Source: Candidatus Zhuqueibacterota bacterium 4484_219 (lineage in GTDB: Bacteria; Zhuqueibacterota; JdFR-76; 4484-219). From it: a stretch of 6,728 bases of DNA. The notes beneath the pieces are model-generated. The model ran no database searches. It saw only the letters and a list, made by a program, of their open reading frames with translations, and was not told the DNA's origin. The stretch is taken from the NCBI GenBank assembly GCA_002085035.1, contig MZGM01000071.1, positions 1-6,728 on the forward strand, in the 5' to 3' direction. The position numbers were made by a program, and so were the translations under genes. Below are positions 1 to 4,290 of this stretch, piece by piece (within the stretch, counting starts at the first letter, position 1; the number at the start of each line of letters is the position of its first letter).

Positions 1-127
1 GATTACAATATATCCGATCGACATTGGAATATACTTCCTCGATTTGAGCCTTCTGTTGCCAAAAAACTTCCCAATGTTGTCGAGTTGATTCTTTTGCTGA
101 GATTTCCGTTTCTGTTTTCTGGATCAT
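1..127 (-). CDS. Probable SAM-dependent methyltransferase, N-terminal fragment
   Basis: An open frame of 42 codons begins with ATG at 125-127 and runs off the left edge without a stop. The peptide starts MIQKTETEIS and continues with a Trp-rich stretch (HWEVFWQQKAQIEEVYSNVD), ending in RIYCN. A W-x(3)-W block followed by a VYSNVDRI-like segment resembles the N-terminal lid of many class I SAM-dependent methyltransferases, just before the glycine-rich SAM-binding strand. That strand would lie outside the window, so the catalytic motif cannot be seen and the assignment is inference from N-terminal resemblance. The start lies 10 nt after the stop of the DUF1844 gene on the same strand. It has no strong Shine-Dalgarno sequence, which suggests translation coupled to the upstream gene in one operon. 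Coding status is fairly likely; function is tentative. Confidence 0.55.
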   Translation of the reverse strand, partial: MIQKTETEISAKESTRQHWEVFWQQKAQIEEVYSNVDRIYCN

Positions 128-137
128 AACTGAAAAA

Positions 138-533
138 CTAATTGTTTTCTTTTTTATCTTTCGATTTTTGGGCCTTTGACTTTTCATTAGGTGATTTCTG
201 TTCCTTCTTTTCCCCCTTCTCCTCTGTTTTTTTCTCAGATTCTGCTTTCTGTTTGCGTTCTTTTTCCAACTCCTCCACAAAGTTTATTTTAAGCTGGCTA
301 AGAATCCTTTCAAGAACTTTGGTTTCATTAGGAGTCCGACTACCTTCGGTTTTTGCTTTAATCATATCTAACATGTCGATGGATAAACGAGCCTGCTCTA
401 AATCCTTCTCAATTTTATTAGTTAAGGGGTTTTTTAACTTCCCCATCTGTTGCCAGGCTGCAGTTTCAAATGTCATTATTAACTGAAGGAATAATACCTC
501 ATTTTTCTTTTCTTGATCGAAATTTTCCGCCAT
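138..533 (-). CDS. DUF1844 family small protein
   Basis: A 131-residue cytosolic protein with no signal peptide or membrane segment. Residues about 12-90 match the DUF1844 pattern: a hydrophobic helix (VLFLQLIMTFETAAWQQMGK), a short loop NPLTNK, then the diagnostic E-x-A-R-x-S-I-D-M-L-x-M-I-K-A-K-T-x-G segment, and a final amphipathic helix (VLERILSQLKINFVEEL). The family is widespread in bacteria and often encoded beside housekeeping genes, but its biochemical role is unknown. From about residue 91 to the end the protein is almost entirely Lys, Glu, Ser and Gln, a low-complexity, probably disordered tail that adds about 40 residues to the compact domain. The ATG at 531-533 is chosen because a strong GAGGAGGG Shine-Dalgarno (538-545) lies 4 nt upstream. 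The gene follows recG after 67 nt and precedes a probable methyltransferase after 10 nt, so it probably shares their transcript. Confidence 0.88.
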   Translation of the reverse strand: MAENFDQEKKNEVLFLQLIMTFETAAWQQMGKLKNPLTNKIEKDLEQARLSIDMLDMIKAKTEGSRTPNETKVLERILSQLKINFVEELEKERKQKAESEKKTEEKGEKKEQKSPNEKSKAQKSKDKKENN

Positions 534-537
534 AGTT

Positions 538-545
538 CCCTCCTC
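538..545 (-). promoter_or_regulatory. Shine-Dalgarno of the DUF1844 gene
   Basis: On the minus strand this reads GAGGAGGG and ends 4 nt before the ATG at 531-533. It is a near-perfect anti-16S match and fixes the start of the DUF1844 gene. Confidence 0.8.
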
Positions 546-600
546 GTTCAGTCAATTAATAAGCTATTTTCCCTACCTTAATGTTAGAGCAAATTTTTTA

Positions 601-2688
601 TTATGCTACTTTACCAAGTTCCATTTTTTCCTGATAGTGTTCGAGAAAATAATTACGAACAGCTTGATGTTCATCCGATTTAAGCGCTGGGTCACTTTCT
701 ACTAACTCGAAAGCAGCCCGACGAGCTTCAAGCAAGATCTTGCTATCCGAGATAATATCAGCTATCTTTAAATTAGGCAGACCATGTTGGCGAACTCCAA
801 AGAATTCTCCTGGTCCGCGTAATTGCAAGTCTACCTCTGCAATCTTAAATCCGTCATTTGTCCTTACCATTGTCTCCAACCGTTTCCAGGCTTCGGTAGC
901 CAATGGTTTTTTGGCAATTAAAATACAATACGATTTCTGCAGACCACGCCCCACCCGTCCCCGCAACTGGTGTAACTGGGTAAGGCCAAAACGCTCTGCA
1001 TGCTCAATCACCATAATGGTAGCGTTGGGCACATCAATACCTACTTCAATAACGGTAGTACTAACCAGAATTTTGATATTCCCTGCCTTGAATTCGTTCA
1101 TAATCTTTTCTTTCTCGTCGCTACGCAATCGTCCATGAAGCAGGGCCATAGGAATATCTTTGAAAATGGATGTGCGTAATTTTTCAAAAGATTCGGTAGC
1201 AGCTAATAAGTCCATTTTCTCTGATTTTTCCACTAAGGGAAAAACAACATATGCCTGTTGACCTTGTAATACCTGTTGACGTACAAAAAGATAAATGTCG
1301 TCCCGTTTATCTTCGAAACGCCAGGTAGTGCGAATTGTTGCTCGCTCGGCAGGTTTCTCATCTAATATCGAGATATCGAGATCACCGTAGATAGTCAACG
1401 AGAGAGTTCGCGGAATTGGCGTGGCAGTCATTACCAGTACATTAGGATGGTAACCTTTCTGACACAATTCAGCTCGTTGCATTACCCCAAAGCGATGTTG
1501 CTCGTCAATAACTACCAGTCCTAATTTAGGGAAATTTACGCCTTCTTGAATAAGAGCATGGGTACCTACTACCACTTCGATTTTCCCGTGGGCAATACCT
1601 TCTAAAATCTCCTGGCGTTGTTTTTTGCTTTGATTTCCTATAAGCAAAGCCACCCGTACCCCTAATCCTTCCAGAAAATGATGGAACGTCAAATAGTGTT
1701 GCTCGGCCAAAATTTCCGTGGGAGCCATTAACGCAGCCTGATAGCCATTTTCGACAGCAATAAGCATACTTACCAAGGCAACCACTGTTTTGCCAGAACC
1801 TACATCCCCCTGCAGCAACCGATTCATTGGTATTGGTTTCTTCATATCTGCCACAATTTCTCGGAGTACTTGTTTCTGTCCCTCTGTGAGCTGAAATGGC
1901 AATCGTTCAACTAAATGGCGTGTTCGTTCTCCTACCCGTTCAAAAGCTATTCCTTTTTCTGGTCGACGCCAGCGCAAACGCCGATAAGCCATCATAAGCT
2001 CCAGAAAGAACAACTCCTCAAACTTCAGCCGTCGTTGTGCATCCTGTAGCTGCTCCATCGAATCTGGAAAGTGTACTGCATTAAGTGCTGCCCGCCGACT
2101 GAGCAGCTTGTATTGGGCAATTACCTTTGGGGGTAAATTCTCCTCAATTTGTCGAGAGTAATCCCCTAACAACGACCAAAGTAAGCGACGAAATCCACGA
2201 CTGTCCAGATTCACCTCACTTAATTGTTTTGAAGAAGGATAAAGTGGGATGATTTTGCCAGTATGTAAAGATTCGCTTTCCTTGCCTGTTCCCAAACGAT
2301 CATATTCAGGATGCGAAATTTGATACCCTCTGAAGAAACGCACCTTACCATGGACAGCCAGTACCTCGCCTATTTGGAAAACATTTTTCATGTAATTTGC
2401 ACCATGAAACCAGACGCAGTTAAGTTCGCCTGTTTCATCAGCAAGGCGCAGAACAAAACGGGGACGGCGTCCAGGAAACAACCGAAAGTCTACTACCTGA
2501 CCTACCACAGTGGCATTCTGTCCAATCCGAAGCTGACGAATTTTAGAAATCTGCGACCGATCCAGGTACTTACGAGGAAAATAGGTTAATAGATCCTCGA
2601 CAAAAGAAATTCCTGCTTTTTCCAGTGCTACTGCTCGTTTTTCTCCTATCCCTTGTAGGTAGCGAATAGATTGACGATACCAGTTCAC
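601..2688 (-). CDS. recG: ATP-dependent DNA helicase RecG
   Basis: A superfamily 2 helicase that binds stalled replication forks and Holliday junctions and drives branch migration or fork regression. At 695 residues it is the normal full length for RecG. The wedge region begins with a helix-hairpin-helix-like SIRYLQGIGEKRAVALEKAG (residues 7-26), followed by an OB fold at about 55-130. Helicase motifs are intact: Walker A GDVGSGKT (294-301), PTEILAEQH (323-331), the RecG-type DEQH box in DEQHRFG (395-401), TATPIPRT (421-428), and motif VI QLRGRVGRG (574-582). The conserved C-terminal DLQLRGPGEFFGVRQHG block is at about 620-636. The start is a GTG (2686-2688). An in-frame TGA lies three codons upstream of it, so no earlier start is possible, and it places the helix-hairpin-helix where RecG usually has it. 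The Shine-Dalgarno is weak. The leader contains a small transposable element. RecG is a stand-alone repair enzyme, and its neighbours show no functional link to it. Confidence 0.98.
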   Translation of the reverse strand: MNWYRQSIRYLQGIGEKRAVALEKAGISFVEDLLTYFPRKYLDRSQISKIRQLRIGQNATVVGQVVDFRLFPGRRPRFVLRLADETGELNCVWFHGANYMKNVFQIGEVLAVHGKVRFFRGYQISHPEYDRLGTGKESESLHTGKIIPLYPSSKQLSEVNLDSRGFRRLLWSLLGDYSRQIEENLPPKVIAQYKLLSRRAALNAVHFPDSMEQLQDAQRRLKFEELFFLELMMAYRRLRWRRPEKGIAFERVGERTRHLVERLPFQLTEGQKQVLREIVADMKKPIPMNRLLQGDVGSGKTVVALVSMLIAVENGYQAALMAPTEILAEQHYLTFHHFLEGLGVRVALLIGNQSKKQRQEILEGIAHGKIEVVVGTHALIQEGVNFPKLGLVVIDEQHRFGVMQRAELCQKGYHPNVLVMTATPIPRTLSLTIYGDLDISILDEKPAERATIRTTWRFEDKRDDIYLFVRQQVLQGQQAYVVFPLVEKSEKMDLLAATESFEKLRTSIFKDIPMALLHGRLRSDEKEKIMNEFKAGNIKILVSTTVIEVGIDVPNATIMVIEHAERFGLTQLHQLRGRVGRGLQKSYCILIAKKPLATEAWKRLETMVRTNDGFKIAEVDLQLRGPGEFFGVRQHGLPNLKIADIISDSKILLEARRAAFELVESDPALKSDEHQAVRNYFLEHYQEKMELGKVA

Positions 2689-2714
2689 CGCGGAATCTCA
2701 CAAAAACACGATGT

Positions 2715-2722
2715 AGCTAATT
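2715..2722. repeat. Target-site duplication, left copy
   Basis: AGCTAATT directly abuts the left end of the 122-bp inverted-repeat element and is repeated exactly at 2845-2852 against its right end. An exact 8-bp direct repeat at both boundaries is the expected footprint of a transposition event. Confidence 0.8.
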
Positions 2723-2740
2723 GTATCTGTTTAGCCATAT
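2723..2740 (+). repeat. Left terminal inverted repeat of the MITE
   Basis: GTATCTGTTTAGCCATAT. Compared with the reverse complement of 2827-2844 it differs only at positions 4, 14 and 17. It begins exactly where the 8-bp duplication ends. Confidence 0.75.
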
Positions 2741-2764
2741 TCTATCCGCCTGATTTTCCAGTTC

Positions 2765-2785
2765 GGAGACGTAGGAGGTGTCTCC
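2765..2785. repeat. Internal palindrome 1 of the MITE
   Basis: GGAGAC (2765-2770) pairs with GTCTCC (2780-2785) across a 9-nt loop. No U-tract follows on either strand, so it does not look like an intrinsic terminator. Its second arm overlaps the first arm of the next palindrome, so the two hairpins cannot form at once. Confidence 0.6.
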
Positions 2786-2813
2786 AGACGGCAATGCGAT
2801 CGGCCTCTGGAGA
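2781..2813. repeat. Internal palindrome 2 of the MITE
   Basis: TCTCCAGA (2781-2788) is the exact reverse complement of TCTGGAGA (2806-2813). Inside it, GGC (2790-2792) can pair with GCC (2803-2805) after one bulged C, leaving a 10-nt loop. This gives an 11-bp bulged hairpin, the most stable structure I can find in the element. Confidence 0.65.
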
Positions 2814-2826
2814 GCCCTCCCACTTC

Positions 2827-2844
2827 AAATCGCTAAACAGTTAC
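2827..2844 (-). repeat. Right terminal inverted repeat of the MITE
   Basis: Read on the minus strand this is GTAACTGTTTAGCGATTT. It begins with the GTAA tip and matches the left repeat at 15 of 18 positions. It ends directly against the second AGCTAATT. Confidence 0.75.
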
Positions 2845-2852
2845 AGCTAATT
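2845..2852. repeat. Target-site duplication, right copy
   Basis: An exact second copy of AGCTAATT, next to the right end of the inverted-repeat element. The flanking bases outside the two copies differ, so the duplication is exactly 8 bp. Confidence 0.8.
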
Positions 2853-2878
2853 AAAAATCACCCTCCTCTCCCCCATCA

Positions 2879-4276
2879 TCACCATGTGTACTGCACGGTG
2901 TAAGTCAACGCAACTTCTTCATCTGGTTTGAGCATAACTGTAAATTCAATTGTTCGGTCATCTTTTTGCTTGAACGGATGAGAATTACTGGTTATTTTCC
3001 AATTACTTGCTGGCGCTCGATAGGACAGGTGCTCCACTACTGCAATTTTTACCGCTTCCTTTTTGTGATTACGGAGAGAAATTTCAATTGATTGTTCCAG
3101 AGAAGCAGAGCCGATTTTTTGCGAGTGTACTACCTTGCGCTCGGCTTTTAGATCAAAGGCATTGCCTACATGAACTTTCACTTTTTCACCCACTGGCGTG
3201 TGGTCAATTCTATCCTCACCCACGAACACCAGGGCGCCATCGGTATCGGCTTTGTAAGCTCGTAGTTTACCGGCTGGTAACGGTTGCCCCAGACCTACTT
3301 CTTTGCGATTTTCGAATTTAAGATAGACCCGCACAGCTTTGCCCCAGAGAAGGGCATCGAGCACATATTGCTTCTGCACTGGAATGCACGTGGAAGGAAA
3401 CAAAGAAATCTGCTTAACCTGATTGTTTTTAATAGTAGTTTTGCGAGTCACAGTGTACAGATGGTACTCGAAAAATTCCTTTTCTCGAATAGGAGCTGCC
3501 GCTTCCGCCATTGCCTTCATCGCTCTGTACTCCGGCATGTGTGGTGGAGACACACGATGAACTTCGCCTGCTACTAATTTCAGCTTGGCATCGGGGTAGG
3601 TAGCACCGCATCGGTTTTCTAAACTCACCCAGGCAGCCAAATCCAGATGTTCTTCTTTTTCATCCACTATGCCCACATATTCGGCGTGCCAGCTGATGCC
3701 ATCGGTCAGATATTCTACTGCAACATTGTGGGTAGCGGACTTGTCGGTACGTACTGTCCACACTAAAGTCGGCTGAGTAATTAATCCCTCAGGCAACTTA
3801 GGGTAATTGAATCCCTTCACCTCGCTGGTGCTAATAACCCGGATTTCACCTTTTGGTGTTTCCAACACGATGTCCCCGCTACCACTGAGCAGTGTACCTT
3901 CGATGCTACGTCCCTCCGACAGCAACACAGTGACCTTTTGGTTGATGTACTTCTGAAGAATCTTCTGAGAATTAACAAGATCAAATTCATAGTTTTGCTC
4001 CAAAATTTCTACCCTGCCCGGTGCAGTAAGGGATTTAAAATGTACCGAGGTAGGATCAATTCGGGCTGCCACTTCGGTGAACCGCAATTCTGAAACCCCC
4101 TTCTGTAATTTCAACCTCCGCACATCCTGAACCAAAGCCAGATTTTTGTTGTACACCGTCAAAGTAACTTGCCGAGGTTGAGCCAACGCATTGTTAAAAT
4201 ACAAAAACAAAACACCCAGCATAAAGCCTGGAAGTTTGTGCCAAAGGTCTGTTTTGGGGAGTCGAGTAAAAGTCAT
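2879..4276 (-). CDS. Secreted DUF4139 domain-containing protein
   Basis: A 465-residue exported protein of unknown function. The N-terminus has a basic region, a hydrophobic core (LPGFMLGVLFLYF, residues 15-27) and an A-L-A site at 30-32. This is a Sec signal peptide probably cut before Gln33, with no later membrane segment or lipobox. The mature part starts with a beta-rich segment (VTLTVYNKNLALVQDVRRL), then the family blocks IDPTSVHFKSL (73-83), LEQNYEFDLV (92-101), LPEGLITQPTLVW (161-173) and YLTDGISWHAEYV (189-201). These continue into NRCGATYPDAKLKLVAGEVHRV (221-242) and the DUF4139 domain, which ends in the typical YTVQYTW. The family is predicted to be beta-rich and envelope-associated; related domains occur in proteins annotated as mucoidy-inhibitor-like, but no activity is established. 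The ATG is fixed by a very strong Shine-Dalgarno overlapping the valS stop. The gene starts 13 nt after valS, implying co-transcription and probably coupled translation. Confidence 0.9.
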   Translation of the reverse strand: MTFTRLPKTDLWHKLPGFMLGVLFLYFNNALAQPRQVTLTVYNKNLALVQDVRRLKLQKGVSELRFTEVAARIDPTSVHFKSLTAPGRVEILEQNYEFDLVNSQKILQKYINQKVTVLLSEGRSIEGTLLSGSGDIVLETPKGEIRVISTSEVKGFNYPKLPEGLITQPTLVWTVRTDKSATHNVAVEYLTDGISWHAEYVGIVDEKEEHLDLAAWVSLENRCGATYPDAKLKLVAGEVHRVSPPHMPEYRAMKAMAEAAAPIREKEFFEYHLYTVTRKTTIKNNQVKQISLFPSTCIPVQKQYVLDALLWGKAVRVYLKFENRKEVGLGQPLPAGKLRAYKADTDGALVFVGEDRIDHTPVGEKVKVHVGNAFDLKAERKVVHSQKIGSASLEQSIEISLRNHKKEAVKIAVVEHLSYRAPASNWKITSNSHPFKQKDDRTIEFTVMLKPDEEVALTYTVQYTW

Positions 4277-4280
4277 TTTA

Positions 4281-4290
4281 ACCTCCTCCT
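4281..4290 (-). promoter_or_regulatory. Shine-Dalgarno of the DUF4139 gene, overlapping the valS stop
   Basis: The minus strand reads AGGAGGAGGT, followed by TAAA and the ATG at 4274-4276. The first base belongs to the valS TAA stop (4290-4292). A ribosome terminating on valS therefore sits on this site, which favours translational coupling. Confidence 0.8.

Larger units (their letters stand above)
2723..2844. mobile_element. 122-bp MITE-like element, possibly IS66-type
   Basis: This is a non-coding element with 18-bp imperfect terminal inverted repeats (2723-2740 and 2827-2844, 15 of 18 bases matching, including nine consecutive bases CTGTTTAGC). It is bounded on both sides by the 8-bp direct repeat AGCTAATT. 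The tips read GTAT on one side and GTAA on the other. IS66-family transposons are known for GTAA tips and 8-bp duplications, so mobilisation in trans by an IS66-like transposase is a reasonable inference. Other families with duplications near 8 bp (IS256, IS1595) are not excluded. No reading frame of note lies inside. The interior carries GGAGAC/GTCTCC palindromes. The element sits after the DUF4139 stop and about 35 nt before the recG start, so it becomes part of the recG leader if the genes are co-transcribed. Confidence 0.75.

Noticed and set aside
142..486. Plus-strand open frame of 114 codons opposite the DUF1844 gene
   Set aside because: It lies antisense to a recognised gene and its Phe/Ser-rich product is what the complement of Lys/Glu codons gives. 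There is no family resemblance.
534..600. Promoter for the DUF1844 gene in the recG-DUF1844 spacer
   Set aside because: The minus strand has a TTGACT hexamer, but it sits next to the Shine-Dalgarno with no room for a -10 before the start codon. No other well-spaced pair is convincing.
740..1138. Plus-strand open frame of 132 codons inside recG
   Set aside because: It is the antisense shadow of intact recG helicase motifs, with no recognisable domain and no Shine-Dalgarno context.
2311..2589. Plus-strand open frame opposite the RecG OB-fold region
   Set aside because: It is antisense to a conserved coding segment and the product resembles nothing. The same applies to smaller plus-strand frames at 3007-3577, 4169-4596, 4672-4893, 5076-5381 and 6099-6350.
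2765..2820. Rho-independent terminator after the DUF4139 gene
   Set aside because: Stable hairpins are present but no run of U follows them on the minus strand, and they lie within an inserted element.
3429..3611. Minus-strand 60-codon frame inside the DUF4139 gene
   Set aside because: It overlaps the real gene in another frame, and the DUF4139 frame is continuous with family motifs on both sides, so it does not mark a frameshift.
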